From Planctomycetota bacterium (lineage in GTDB: Bacteria > Planctomycetota > Planctomycetia > Pirellulales > Pirellulaceae): a DNA stretch of 42,200 bases. Shown one piece after another: positions 15,379 to 25,064 of the stretch. The DNA lies in NCBI GenBank assembly GCA_963204965.1, contig CAUJKA010000028.1, forward strand, positions 1 through 42,200, read 5' to 3'. The position numbers were made by a program, and so were the translations under genes. The notes beneath the pieces were generated by a model. That model searched no databases. It saw only the letters and a list, made by a program, of their open reading frames with translations, and was not told the DNA's origin. The stretch's first letter is position 1, and each line of letters begins with the position of its first letter.

Positions 15379-17532
15379 CTACAGTTTCTCAGTGTAGGAA
15401 GTCAGCACTAACTTGCGATCGTCTTCGGAGCCTTTAGCCAACGCGATTCCATCGTTGCCCTCAAGAACAACTTGATACACAGTTTCAAGTTGGTCTGTAG
15501 AAATGATTCCCTTCACTTGATACATGCGAGCTTCGGCCAGAACCTGGAGAGGATCTGCACCAGCGTGAATTTTCGTATGCAGCTGCTTCATCGCAGCAAG
15601 CGTTGGAATTTGAGGCAGGTCGATCACGTTGAGAACTGTATCCATTTTGGCAAACATTGCGTCGACTTGCTTTTGAATGAACTCGGAATCTTGTTTACCC
15701 ATTTCAACTTGGGTATTGGTAATCGTCTTGGTGCTCGATCCATCAACACGACCGCTTGGAAGCATGAAGCGGAAGCGAGTTTCGTTGGTAACGATTGGAC
15801 TCATGCGATTAGGCTTGGAGGCTTCAACTTCAACAACGATCAGACCGTCAACGCCAGCTTCTTGAGCCTTCTTCAGCAGGGCGTTGATGTTGTCAGCCTT
15901 TCCGATGTAAGTCAGGCCGTTCGCCAAGCTCTTGCCTGCCAATGTCTTTGTTGGGCGAGCGGCATCGCCACCCATGCCCATTCCAGGACCGCCCATGCCC
16001 ATTCCCATACCAGGACCGCCCATTCCGCGACCAGGTGCTGCTGGCCCGCCGCCCATACCCAACCCGGAAGCAAGTCCACCTTCGCTGCTCTCCCCTGGCC
16101 CGCCACTGAATCCTTGATTCATGGCTCCGCCCATTTCAAACGAGCCTGGTGCGTCTTGGGTCAAGCTGCTGAACAGAGTGCCGAACTTTCCAGAACTACG
16201 TCGACCGCTGTATGCTGAAACGATCGCCTGTCCGACTTCGCCGGTTAGGTCTTCGAATGCATCTAATTTCCCCATGGCACCTCCTGCACCGCCGCCTGCA
16301 CCTGCACCTCCGCCGCCGCGACCGCCAGCCATTGGTCCGCCGGCCATTCCTTCACCACTAGCACCGCCTCCGGCACCGCCACCAGCTTGATTGACTCCCA
16401 CAGGTTTGACATCAGTGATACCTGTTTGAACTTTTAGGAGAACTCCGATTGCCAGTGGAAGTTCGGTAACCAGCTTGTTCTTTACAGCGATGCCGTTGTC
16501 ATTGGCAGGCGTTAGGTTTTCGGCTTTTGTAGTGGGCTTATAGAACTTGAAGTGATTTGCTAGTTCGGTTGCTTCGCTATCTGAAGCAGTGACAAGTGCC
16601 GCATAGAACAGGGACATGGCGTTCTCACGCTCACCTTTTCGGTACGCAATTTCGGCACGTTCCATGAAGCTTGGATCGGCTATCTCACCGGCATCTCCGC
16701 CTAGGGCTTGCCGAATCAGTTCGATCACGGCTGCTTTACGAGTTGGGTCCGGCTGTCGAGCATTGCGAGGCGGCATCGAGCCACCTTCTAGCGAAAACAC
16801 GACGCTCTTCCACAATTTTGCATCTTGCTTTAGATCTGGACCAACTCGATCCAAGCTAACACCGCCTTTGGAACTGCCGTTTGCATGACAGCCAGCGCAG
16901 TTATTTTGAATGAAGGTTGTCAGCATCGACAGATCTGGGCCGTTATTCATACCAAACGACTCGCCGCTGCCCATCGGACCACTGCTCATCGATTCTCCGC
17001 CGTAGCTTCCACCACTATTGCCACCGCTCATTGGTGCGCCGGTGCCTGGGTTGCGAGAGCCGCGTGCGTTTCCGCCACCAACTCCGCCGCCACCGCCACC
17101 TCCGTGTGATGCAGGGCCACCGGATAGCGCCGGAGGTCCACCCGACATCATTCCGCTATTTGGCATCATGCTTCCGCCCGAGTTAGCCCCGCCGGAGTTT
17201 GCACCTCCACCATCGTCTTCGAAAGTCGCTTCACCGATAGCTCCCATCGAACGTCCGCCTCCACTATTCATGCCTCCACTATTCCCGCCGCCGCTATTGG
17301 TACCGCTGTTACCCGAGCCGGAATTGCTAGGAGCTTCGCTACCATACGAGACCTGAGCTTTAGAGGCATCAGCATTTTCGCTGGGAGCCGGTGTGCTGGA
17401 AGGAGCGGGCGTGCTGGGGGCAGGAGCTGGAGCTGACGCAACTTGCGTGTCACCGCCACCGCAGCCGCTGAGTGAAAGCATCAGTCCGGCTAGTGCCGAA
17501 CCGTACCAGAACGAATAGAATCTTGAGGACAT
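15379..17532 (-). CDS. Gly/Pro-rich lipoprotein with a cytochrome c-type haem motif
   Basis: A 717-aa predicted lipoprotein. The N-terminal signal ends in the lipobox LSGC. The mature N-terminus is Ala/Pro-, then Ser/Gly/Asn-rich and disordered. A CAGCH haem-binding motif (residues 212-216) lies in a domain with GPDLKQDAKLWKSVVFSLEGGSMPPR, where Met253 is a likely axial ligand. This matches planctomycete small cytochrome-like domains. Two Gly/Met-rich low-complexity linkers follow (about 380-420 and 500-530), then a mixed alpha/beta C-terminal domain starting near 540 (LANGLTYIGKADNINALL). The haem domain suggests an electron-transfer or sensor role at the outer surface; the C-terminal domain is unassigned. 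Confidence 0.72.
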   Translation of the reverse strand: MSSRFYSFWYGSALAGLMLSLSGCGGGDTQVASAPAPAPSTPAPSSTPAPSENADASKAQVSYGSEAPSNSGSGNSGTNSGGGNSGGMNSGGGRSMGAIGEATFEDDGGGANSGGANSGGSMMPNSGMMSGGPPALSGGPASHGGGGGGGVGGGNARGSRNPGTGAPMSGGNSGGSYGGESMSSGPMGSGESFGMNNGPDLSMLTTFIQNNCAGCHANGSSKGGVSLDRVGPDLKQDAKLWKSVVFSLEGGSMPPRNARQPDPTRKAAVIELIRQALGGDAGEIADPSFMERAEIAYRKGERENAMSLFYAALVTASDSEATELANHFKFYKPTTKAENLTPANDNGIAVKNKLVTELPLAIGVLLKVQTGITDVKPVGVNQAGGGAGGGASGEGMAGGPMAGGRGGGGAGAGGGAGGAMGKLDAFEDLTGEVGQAIVSAYSGRRSSGKFGTLFSSLTQDAPGSFEMGGAMNQGFSGGPGESSEGGLASGLGMGGGPAAPGRGMGGPGMGMGMGGPGMGMGGDAARPTKTLAGKSLANGLTYIGKADNINALLKKAQEAGVDGLIVVEVEASKPNRMSPIVTNETRFRFMLPSGRVDGSSTKTITNTQVEMGKQDSEFIQKQVDAMFAKMDTVLNVIDLPQIPTLAAMKQLHTKIHAGADPLQVLAEARMYQVKGIISTDQLETVYQVVLEGNDGIALAKGSEDDRKLVLTSYTEKL

Positions 17533-17830
17533 GAAGAATCGCCTGTCAAAACGGAAGAGTTTTCGATGGAATGTCGACCACGAAATCGGCCCGGATTCGC
17601 CAGAATGGCAACCAGTATTATTGCCATCCGGCAGACGAATGTCGAGCGCGACATGGGTAAAAGGTGGTAGGCTGGGACCTTAGAATCTTAGTTTTGCCCC
17701 AAATTCAAGCCAAACTTGGCTCTGAAGTGCATTTTCGCCATGCCGAACACTCGTTCAAATCCCCTTTGCCAATTTCCCGGACCGCAGATCAAAGACCGCG
17801 GATAGCTAACGCTTAAGGAATGAAACCCAA
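17533..17830. other. Divergent promoter region between the lipoprotein and slyX
   Basis: The stretch separates the lipoprotein start (-) from the slyX start (+). I see no gene, tandem repeat or strong hairpin in it. Confidence 0.4.
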
Positions 17831-18061
17831 GTGAGCCAATCTACAAATCCACTCGAGCAGCGGTTGGTCGATCTAGAGATGCGCTTGACCTACCAACAAA
17901 AACTGATCGACGAATTGAACAGCGTCGTAACCGAGCAAACGATGACGTTGCTGAGACTCGAAAAGAGTGTTGGCACTTTAGTCCAACATCATGATCAGAT
18001 GCAAAGGCAACTCCGCGAGCAATCCCCGAACTTGCCTCACGAAAGACCACCACACTACTAA
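17831..18061 (+). CDS. slyX: SlyX family protein
   Basis: A 76-aa coiled-coil protein with the SlyX pattern: a heptad-rich N-terminus (LEQRLVDLEMRLTYQQKLIDELN), continuing LLRLEKSVGTL, and the hallmark C-terminal PPHY. It has no signal peptide. The start is GTG (AAGGAA lies upstream). The family's function is not established. It is convergent with the SMI1/KNR4-like gene. Confidence 0.88.
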   Translation: MSQSTNPLEQRLVDLEMRLTYQQKLIDELNSVVTEQTMTLLRLEKSVGTLVQHHDQMQRQLREQSPNLPHERPPHY

Positions 18062-18177
18062 GTAGAAGGCACGTGAGTAGCAGGCACATTCCATGTGCAG
18101 TCCGCTGTTTTTTCTTCCTCTTCTTCTGCTGCTTCTCAGGCGCGATGCTCTCCCGCATCGCCCTTAGAGTTCGCCTA

Positions 18178-19368
18178 TCAAATAGCGTCGAGATGAGCTT
18201 TTGCCACCGCACTGCGTCCTGCCCAGCCAGCCGCTTTGGAAGATTGATAAAGGATGTCTAAGATCTTTCGATAGCTGGGCATGCTGGTCGCGCCAATGTC
18301 CCATCCTGCATTGTACGCCAGGCGATAGGCTTCCGCGTGATCGCCCGACGCCAAGGCCGACTGAGCTAAGTTGAGCCAATAGTCCTGAACTCGACTAACT
18401 AAATTGGCATCGCGATTGTTCAAGTAAAGCGTAAGGTATTCGTCGCTTGTAATTGATTCGGGTAGATCTTTGCGTGAAGCGGCCAATTGCGCGATCGAAA
18501 ACTTGCCATAGCGTTGCTCAAATCGATGAAGCCTCAATCGCACCGACTGATCTGAGAACGCTGATGCAAAGCGACCCGAAAAGAAAGTCGTCTTCGAAAG
18601 TTCTTTATTTCCCGCGTGCTGTTGACACCAACCAAGCAGTGAATAGGCCCATCCCAAGTCTTGCCTGCGCTCGATGATACTCTCGCAAAGCTCGGCGATA
18701 CGATTGCAATCTTCATCTTCCAGCATGTTCAGCGAACCGTGCTCGGACGGAACGGCTTGTTGAATCATCTGTTCGGTATTGTCACACACAGCAGCTTCAA
18801 AAGCCAATTGCGACTCGACAAGCAACTTTAGAGCGACTGCATATTGCCCGGCCTGAGCAGCTTCAACGATTTTCAAAACTGCATCCTGACTGAGGTCATC
18901 GCGAACGGCGACGATGGAATCGACCAACCACTGCTGCAATGCTTGTGGGCGATCCGATGAGTTCTTAGGTCGCGCCGTCTCTACGGCTCCGCGAAGCATC
19001 TGTTTGCGAATGGGGCGATGGACGTCTACTGCGTCGTGAAGGATTGCTTCAGCCAGATGTTGTCCAACCGGAATCCAATCTCCGCCGCCGTGGTACCAAT
19101 GAAGCAACTCGCCGAAACTTCCATCATCTCGAACGCGAACGCAGATCCAATCCCCGTAGCCGTTGCTGAGCACTGGAAGCGTGTCGGGTAACATAAAGCC
19201 CGACCATATCTGCGTTGGTTTACTCGCACACAGCCCAGCAAGATCGACCTGCTGACGAAAGAAGCCCGGCAATGACACTTCGCGGCCGATTCCATCAAAC
19301 CAATTCTGCCAGCTCTCACTGAGCTGTATTTGGTATCGGTCCGACAGAAGTTGAGATGGACGCCCCAT
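18178..19368 (-). CDS. SMI1/KNR4 (SUKH)-like protein with a helical C-terminal half
   Basis: A 396-aa cytoplasmic protein. The N-terminal 110 residues contain GFMLPDTLPVLSNGYGDWICVRVRDDG followed by LLHWYHGGGDWIPVG, which matches the pattern of SMI1/KNR4 family domains. These domains are often immunity proteins of contact-dependent systems, but many are housekeeping. The C-terminal 250 residues are helical and TPR-like (SLLGWCQQHAGNKELSKTTFFSGRFASAF). No toxin gene is next to it. Confidence 0.6.
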   Translation of the reverse strand: MGRPSQLLSDRYQIQLSESWQNWFDGIGREVSLPGFFRQQVDLAGLCASKPTQIWSGFMLPDTLPVLSNGYGDWICVRVRDDGSFGELLHWYHGGGDWIPVGQHLAEAILHDAVDVHRPIRKQMLRGAVETARPKNSSDRPQALQQWLVDSIVAVRDDLSQDAVLKIVEAAQAGQYAVALKLLVESQLAFEAAVCDNTEQMIQQAVPSEHGSLNMLEDEDCNRIAELCESIIERRQDLGWAYSLLGWCQQHAGNKELSKTTFFSGRFASAFSDQSVRLRLHRFEQRYGKFSIAQLAASRKDLPESITSDEYLTLYLNNRDANLVSRVQDYWLNLAQSALASGDHAEAYRLAYNAGWDIGATSMPSYRKILDILYQSSKAAGWAGRSAVAKAHLDAI

Positions 19369-19525
19369 GAAAAATAGCCGAACGGTAGTGGGTCACAAGC
19401 TGGAAAAGGAAGAGAGGCGACACCTCAAGCGTCGCTGATCCTATAATACTAACCCGCGATGCACGATAACAGCCATTCTACGCTGTCAAGGCGACCAACA
19501 TCTCAAAATACTAGTCAGCTCACCC

Positions 19526-20488
19526 ATGAATCCCGACCTCTCGATCGAATCGGTTCGGCAAGCTCAACAGCTTATCCGTCCTTACGTACTTCAAACGCCT
19601 CTCGTTTTCTCCGAGAAGCTGAGCGAGCGATATGGCATGAATTTCGCTTTCAAAGCAGAGAACTTGCAACACATCGGAGCCTTCAAGGCCCGAGGCGCGA
19701 CGAACGCTGTCTTGGCTCTGACACCCGAACAAGCCTCGGCAGGAGTCGTCACGCACTCTTCGGGGAATCACGCCGCAGCACTGGCTCGGGCGGCACGGAT
19801 TCGTTCGATACCAGCCTATATCGTCATGCCGCACAATTCGGCGCAGACGAAGATTGCCAGTGTTCTTTCCTTCGGCTTTCAGCCGCATTTCTGCGAACCC
19901 TCGGCACCGGCACGCGCCGCGGCTTGCGACCAGTTGATGCATCAAACTGGAGCAACTCTGGTTCATCCATATAACGACACCAAGGTGATCTGCGGACAAG
20001 GGACAACGGGACTTGAGATCGTTGAACAATGGTCACAGGTGGATGTCGTTCTAGCACCGGTGGGCGGCGGCGGTTTGATATCGGGGTTGTTAATCGCACT
20101 CAAAGCGATCAACTCAAAGATCCAGATCATTGCCGTAGAACCCGAGCAAGCCGACGATGCGTCGAGGAGTTTACAGTCGGGAAAGATCGAGCAGCCCACT
20201 CGCTACGATACAGTCGCAGACGGACTGCGAACCTGCTTGGGTGAGTTGACCTTTGAAGTCATGCAAGATTTGCTCGACCAAATCGTGCTAGTATCCGACA
20301 CAGAGATACTAACTGCTATGCGCGAGCTCGCTCAGGATGCTCGCCTTGTCGTAGAGCCTTCCGGCGCAGTTTCCTTTGCCGGTGCTAAGAAAATTTCGCA
20401 GCAACTAGCGGGCAAGAATGTCTGCGCGGTGTTGAGCGGCGGGAACTTAGACTTTGGAAAGTGCCAGTTGGGCGCAAAGCCAAACTAG
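19526..20488 (+). CDS. PLP-dependent serine racemase/threonine dehydratase-like enzyme
   Basis: A 320-aa fold-type II PLP enzyme. The Schiff-base lysine is Lys54 in GAFKARGA. SSGNHAAA (78-85) is the substrate/phosphate-side loop, and GGGG (180-183) is the phosphate-binding glycine loop. The C-terminal block VVEPSGAV is also typical. It lacks the ACT-type regulatory domain of biosynthetic IlvA, and its length fits serine racemase or 3-hydroxyaspartate dehydratase-like proteins. The exact substrate cannot be chosen from sequence alone. It faces the Tad locus tail to tail. Confidence 0.88.
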   Translation: MNPDLSIESVRQAQQLIRPYVLQTPLVFSEKLSERYGMNFAFKAENLQHIGAFKARGATNAVLALTPEQASAGVVTHSSGNHAAALARAARIRSIPAYIVMPHNSAQTKIASVLSFGFQPHFCEPSAPARAAACDQLMHQTGATLVHPYNDTKVICGQGTTGLEIVEQWSQVDVVLAPVGGGGLISGLLIALKAINSKIQIIAVEPEQADDASRSLQSGKIEQPTRYDTVADGLRTCLGELTFEVMQDLLDQIVLVSDTEILTAMRELAQDARLVVEPSGAVSFAGAKKISQQLAGKNVCAVLSGGNLDFGKCQLGAKPN

Positions 20489-20549
20489 CACTCGAAGTTT
20501 GTCAGAATCTTGGGTAACCGCGGCAGTACTGTGAACTAGGCACTGTGAA

Positions 20550-21785
20550 CTAGGTACTCTTCTTTGGCCAGAAGCTCAGCCAAGAGGACGAAGAACTCCC
20601 CGCCGCAGGAGCAGCGCCCACTGGCACCTCTTCAGATGCTGGTGGCTTGTTGACGTCGCCGCCAAGCAGTGTTGCTAAGCCTTGCATGGCTTGAGTGATC
20701 GGCGCCTTCGGTGCCTGTTGAAGCAATGGAATACCATTGTTTCGAACTTCGACCATCGTGCGGTAGTCGTTTGGTATTTGGTAGAAAATCTCTCGACCGA
20801 TTGTCTCTTTGGCCTTCTTCAGCTTGATCTGACCACTCTCCAATCCAACGCGATTGACAATGATCTTCAGCTTATCGCGGAAGCCTTCGATTTCGTCAAA
20901 CGACATTTGAATTCGCACGAGGTTCCGCAAGCAAGGTAGATCCAGTTGAACCACCATCAAGATGTCATTCGCGAACTCAAACGCGGCCAAGTCAATAGGC
21001 GTGTAAGCCTTAGACACATCGATGACAATGTGGCTGAACGTTGCTTTGAGCAATCCAAAGACTCGACGCAATGCGTCCGGAGTAATGTACTGAACGTCTT
21101 GCAGTTGAACTGGACGTGGCAGCAGATAAAGTCCAGAACTGTGTTTGGTCAACGACTTTTTGAGAAGTTGAAAGTCTAAGCGTGACACGTTTTGAGTCAC
21201 GTCGATCAAGCTGTATTCGGGAATTGTATCCAAGAATACATCCGCATCACCGACTGCGAGATCGAGATCGACCAGCGCAACCGTGTTTTGAGGATTCGAA
21301 GCTAAGATGCAACTTAGATTCACAGCTAAACTGGTGCAGCCGACACCACCGGACGCTCCGGCGACAGCGAACACGCGAGCAGCTTTGCTTTTTCCAGCAC
21401 TTCCGCCGTACTTAGTTTCCGATATTCTTGCCAATGCCGCCATCATATCTTCAAGGCTGGCTGGACTGGGCAGGAACTCACGAACGCCAGCTCGCATGGC
21501 TTGAAGAATAAGTTGACCGTCGGAACTCTTACTCATCGCCAACAAGCAACAGTCCGGCGATTCGACGCGTAAACGATCTAAGAGAGCGATGGCCTTTTGA
21601 GGGTCCGCATCCAGGTTGACAACGCCGACGTCTGGTGCCGACTGGCGGACAACATCAGGAAAGAACTCGTATCTCGAGCACTCTGCTTCCAACCAGACAA
21701 CATCCATGCCAAGCAACATCTTCTTAGTTGCTTCGCGAGTACTGTCAGTTGGGTCTAGCAACGCTAGTCGAAGAACATTACTCAT
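20550..21785 (-). CDS. cpaE: CpaE/TadZ-like pilus assembly ATPase with atypical Walker A
   Basis: A 411-aa protein. The N-terminal about 120 residues are a receiver-like domain without the usual phospho-accepting Asp environment (VGVVNLDADPQ). A MinD/ParA-type ATPase domain follows. Its P-loop reads GASGGVGCTSLA (143-154), so the deviant Walker lysine is Ala and the GK(S/T) lysine is Cys150. TadZ/CpaE proteins localise the Tad pilus machinery at the cell pole, and degenerate P-loops occur in the family. It is the last gene of the leftward pilus cluster, about 90 nt after the secretin. The C-terminal 40 residues are Pro/Ala-rich. Confidence 0.88.
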   Translation of the reverse strand: MSNVLRLALLDPTDSTREATKKMLLGMDVVWLEAECSRYEFFPDVVRQSAPDVGVVNLDADPQKAIALLDRLRVESPDCCLLAMSKSSDGQLILQAMRAGVREFLPSPASLEDMMAALARISETKYGGSAGKSKAARVFAVAGASGGVGCTSLAVNLSCILASNPQNTVALVDLDLAVGDADVFLDTIPEYSLIDVTQNVSRLDFQLLKKSLTKHSSGLYLLPRPVQLQDVQYITPDALRRVFGLLKATFSHIVIDVSKAYTPIDLAAFEFANDILMVVQLDLPCLRNLVRIQMSFDEIEGFRDKLKIIVNRVGLESGQIKLKKAKETIGREIFYQIPNDYRTMVEVRNNGIPLLQQAPKAPITQAMQGLATLLGGDVNKPPASEEVPVGAAPAAGSSSSSWLSFWPKKST

Positions 21786-21874
21786 TTGTTTTAGCCCTCA
21801 GCACTCAGTCTTGAACTGCGTGCATCTCGAACGTTGGGGTACTTAGTTTTCATGATCAGGTATCGCTACGAAAT

Positions 21875-23482
21875 CTAGCGATAAGTACCTTGCGTAGGAG
21901 TGAATGCAGTCTGGGGCGGAGCACCTGTGTTTTGTCGGTATTGAACTTCTGCCAGCGTTGGAGCATTCGGGCCGATACTCATTGCTGACGGACGAGGTGT
22001 TGGAGGCTGCATCATGCCTACGTGAGTTGTTGCAGGGGGCATGCTTTCAATCATGCCACTTGGTCCCGATTGCGGGGGGGCATAATTGACCGGCGTTTCC
22101 ATGTAACCTTTGAAGTACAATTCTCGATCCGTTGGACTTTGAGTGTGTACGCCAGGGACGCTGCAAGGGACCTGATGCGGTTCCATAGGACCAGCAAAGT
22201 CAGGAGTAACAGTGATCAGCAACTCAATCTCGTTTTGCTCTTCCCGCGTCTTACGGAAAAAAGCACCCACGAGTGGCATTTCGGACAAACCAGGAATGCC
22301 CTGATTGATCGACTCGGTGCGAACTTGTAGCAAACCAGCTAGAGCCAGCGTTTGACCAGCCTGAAGCTCGACACCGGTTTCCAAGAAGCGACTTCGCAAT
22401 CCAGGTACCGAAACGCCCTGAATGGTTACGCTACGGCTAGGATCAATTTCGCTAACGTAAGGACGAACTTCGAGATAGATCTTTCCGTTGCCTAATACCT
22501 TGGCGACATAATCCAAACGTGTTCCAAACTCGCGGAATTGAATGCCAACTTGTCCAAGACCTGCTGGAACTATAATTGGAATTTCACCACCGGAATTGAA
22601 GCTCGCTGGGCGACCGTCAACAGCGGTCAGTGTCGGACTTGCAAGTACTTTGACTAAGTTGTTTCTTCGCAGTGCTTCGATCGAACTTTGGAATCGAGTT
22701 CCGCCGTCAACGATCGAGAAGCTGAAGTTCTGAGTTCCGGTCGATGCAACTCCAGCTCCTGTGCCTGTCAAAGTTCCAGCCGCTGCGGATACGACACTGT
22801 CGCTACCGTGTAACAAAGCCCAGTCGATACCCAGAGTTCGCAACTTGGTGCGCGAAACTTCCATGATTTGGGTTTGTAGTTGAATCGTGTGTACGCCCAT
22901 AACCGTGACCCGATTGATCACCGTTGGAAAGTACTGTTGAGCGATTTGAGAAATCGTGCTCACATCATCGGCGCTGCTTACAAAGCCGTTGATAATGATG
23001 CCCTGCTGAAGCGGCGTGAGTTCGATGGTCGCTTCTGGTAGAGTCTTATGAAGAATCGTCTCCAGTTCTCGCACATCGCCTAGAACCATGACCTCAAGCG
23101 TTGACAGCGATTCGTCGGCAGCGACTAAATCGACCTGCGTAACGCCAGTCTTCAGAGCAGAGATTTGCAACCGATTTCCGCCTTCCAGCGGTATCGCGTT
23201 GACCATCTCTTGATTGTGGATGCGAACGCGGCGGAAAGCTTGATCCGCAATCAATTCGCGACTGGTGTTGACAACCATTTCCAACTTTTGACGATTGGTC
23301 TGCAGGTCAACATTCAATGGGGTATTCGTAAGTGCCCATTGACTTGTGTAATGCTGTTGAGCATGACACGTATTCGACATACCAATCCAGCCGCCGACTA
23401 CTCCCAATACGCCTGCTAGCAGACGCATTCGCAGTCTTCTACGTCGGGAACTTCGCCGATCACAGACAGCCATGCTTGACAT
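21875..23482 (-). CDS. cpaC: Tad pilus outer-membrane secretin (CpaC/RcpA-like)
   Basis: About 535 aa. The signal peptide follows a basic N-terminus and ends at CHAQQ. An N-terminal pilus-assembly domain (Secretin N-like, including GGNRLQISALKTGVTQVDLV) is followed by a BON-like region (NGFVSSADDVSTISQIAQQYFPTVINRV). The secretin core contains IMEVSRTKLRTLGIDWALL, LASPTLTAVDGRPASFNSGGEIPI and the C-terminal block AGLLQVRT, VGAFFRK, ELLITVTPDF. A Pro-rich tail of about 90 residues is added. A start at the ATG at 23482 or 23473 is likely; a TTG at 23497 is weaker. It multimerises as the outer-membrane pore. Confidence 0.92.
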   Translation of the reverse strand: MSSMAVCDRRSSRRRRLRMRLLAGVLGVVGGWIGMSNTCHAQQHYTSQWALTNTPLNVDLQTNRQKLEMVVNTSRELIADQAFRRVRIHNQEMVNAIPLEGGNRLQISALKTGVTQVDLVAADESLSTLEVMVLGDVRELETILHKTLPEATIELTPLQQGIIINGFVSSADDVSTISQIAQQYFPTVINRVTVMGVHTIQLQTQIMEVSRTKLRTLGIDWALLHGSDSVVSAAAGTLTGTGAGVASTGTQNFSFSIVDGGTRFQSSIEALRRNNLVKVLASPTLTAVDGRPASFNSGGEIPIIVPAGLGQVGIQFREFGTRLDYVAKVLGNGKIYLEVRPYVSEIDPSRSVTIQGVSVPGLRSRFLETGVELQAGQTLALAGLLQVRTESINQGIPGLSEMPLVGAFFRKTREEQNEIELLITVTPDFAGPMEPHQVPCSVPGVHTQSPTDRELYFKGYMETPVNYAPPQSGPSGMIESMPPATTHVGMMQPPTPRPSAMSIGPNAPTLAEVQYRQNTGAPPQTAFTPTQGTYR

Positions 23483-23596
23483 CCTTGTACTCCACAACCC
23501 CTAACTAACAGACCTCCTGTCTGATACCATTAGGGATCGACTGTCACGGGACAGAACTGGTTCTCACCAGTTCGATCTAAAACGTTGGCTATGCCA

Positions 23597-24727
23597 TTAG
23601 TTGATCAGCTTCTCACCCGTTTTGCTTCCACTACTTCCAGAACCCGACGACGTCGAAGGAGACGATGAAGGTGCTGAAGTGGGAACTCCACCAGGTCGCT
23701 GACCGAACGATCCACCGTCAGAGGCGGGACCACCCGACGCGTTGGCATACGTAGTAGGATATGTCGGCGAATATCCACCATAACCTAAACTCGATTGCCA
23801 GGGATTAGGTGGGTTGGTAGGAGATTTGGTCTCTGTAGTGGTCGCAGAGACTTCCTTGGGGAACTCATTTCCGGAATATTCGTAACGTTTTACCCCATCT
23901 GCCGTCAGGATAATGATCTCGCTTTTTGCTTGCTTTGGTTGAGCAGGTTCTACAGTCGGCTGCGTTGGAGCAGTAGTGATCGAAACTGGCTTTTCAATCG
24001 CTTCGACCGGGTTGCCAGAAAGCGTTTGCTCTTTGGCCCAGTTGAGGAAAGTTTCACCAGTGTCTTCAGAGGCAGTCTTGATGTTGCCATCTTCATCCAA
24101 AGGACGAATATTCAGATCCAACTTACCCATGGTGCTTGCAAGCAAGAGCGCTTGGTACTGACCTTGCTTGATCAACAGATTGAATAAGGTACCCTTGGCG
24201 CCTTTGTTCTCAGCGTTTCGATCAGGGTTACCGTTGATTCCCCAAACTTGAACGCTGCGCAGTACCGTCTTGACGTCTGGCGACTTGTTTTTGCTACCAG
24301 GCGGAATGAACGTACCAGAGATATCAACCCAGTCGCCTGGCTTGATGTAGTTGTTATCATAGGGAACGTCGAATAGCGTGAAGCCGGCTGGAAGGTTAGT
24401 TCCAGCGCTGTCATTGGAGTTGTTTAGCTTTTGAGCGATCAAAGCCTCGCCAGGGAAAATATTCTGGCTGGCGTACTTGCCTTCGATGTCCTTGATATTA
24501 GTAATGGCTCCCACGGGTAACCGTGAGCGAGGCCATTTATCAAGCTTCACCTTTTCGACAGTCAGCTTGCTGGCGTTCTTGATCTCTGCTGTGGCGACAA
24601 GAATCTCGACAGTTGCTTCTTCGGATTTGCCCGAGTCACGCTCCATGAGCGTTTTGCTTACAGCGACTGCGGCAACCATGCCGCAGCCTAAAGCAACTGT
24701 CAGAAGAATTAAAGATTTAGCTCGCAT
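23597..24727 (-). CDS. cpaB: Tad pilus assembly protein CpaB/RcpC
   Basis: About 376 aa. After an N-terminal membrane anchor (SLILLTVALGCGMVAAVAVSK) comes a SAF-type domain (VEILVATAEIKNASKLTVEKV, then GEALIAQKLN), followed by the CpaB/RcpC core (GFTLFDVPYDNNYIKPGDWVDISGTFIP). The core ends near LLLASTMGKLDLNIRPLDED. The C-terminal about 130 residues are Pro/Ser/Gly-rich and disordered. The ATG at 24727 (MRAKSL) is preferred over a longer frame from 24829, because the added residues are charged and place the anchor far from the N-terminus. CpaB stabilises or couples to the secretin. Confidence 0.9.
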   Translation of the reverse strand: MRAKSLILLTVALGCGMVAAVAVSKTLMERDSGKSEEATVEILVATAEIKNASKLTVEKVKLDKWPRSRLPVGAITNIKDIEGKYASQNIFPGEALIAQKLNNSNDSAGTNLPAGFTLFDVPYDNNYIKPGDWVDISGTFIPPGSKNKSPDVKTVLRSVQVWGINGNPDRNAENKGAKGTLFNLLIKQGQYQALLLASTMGKLDLNIRPLDEDGNIKTASEDTGETFLNWAKEQTLSGNPVEAIEKPVSITTAPTQPTVEPAQPKQAKSEIIILTADGVKRYEYSGNEFPKEVSATTTETKSPTNPPNPWQSSLGYGGYSPTYPTTYANASGGPASDGGSFGQRPGGVPTSAPSSSPSTSSGSGSSGSKTGEKLIN

Positions 24728-25064
24728 GTCCGAATCTGCCTTCGTCGCTATCCAGGAATGCAGAGAATCGATCCATCGATCCATGCACCCAATACGTACC
24801 CTAAAAATCGTTTCTCGGGCCACTAACACTCACCCACCGACCTAGGTGGGCTTATGACAGCATTCATTGGCAATTTGAGCAAACATCGTTGAGTTTATTT
24901 CTTGGTGGCTAAAAGCTTGACCCAGTTCGGAGTTCTTACTCAACCAGCAAAGACTGCACCGAACTGAATCTCAATCGATACAAACTCAGTAATCGACTTC
25001 AACGAGGTATGCAGAACACGCAAAACTGACAAATTTTCGCGAACTGCTACAACTTAACTAACCG
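24728..25064. other. Spacer inside the Tad cluster with inverted repeats
   Basis: No gene is seen. CAGTTCGG (24923-24930) is inverted at 24959-24966, and CCCACC (24833-24838) at 24845-24850. These could fold in the cpaA-cpaB transcript and alter expression of the downstream genes, but no T-tract marks a terminator. Confidence 0.45.

Noticed and set aside
18178..19368. SMI1/KNR4-like protein as a toxin-immunity locus
   Set aside because: No toxin, secretion marker or other immunity gene is adjacent.
20520..20560. Short tandem repeat CTGTGAACTAGG (two copies)
   Set aside because: Only two imperfect copies in a short convergent gap; no further evidence of function.
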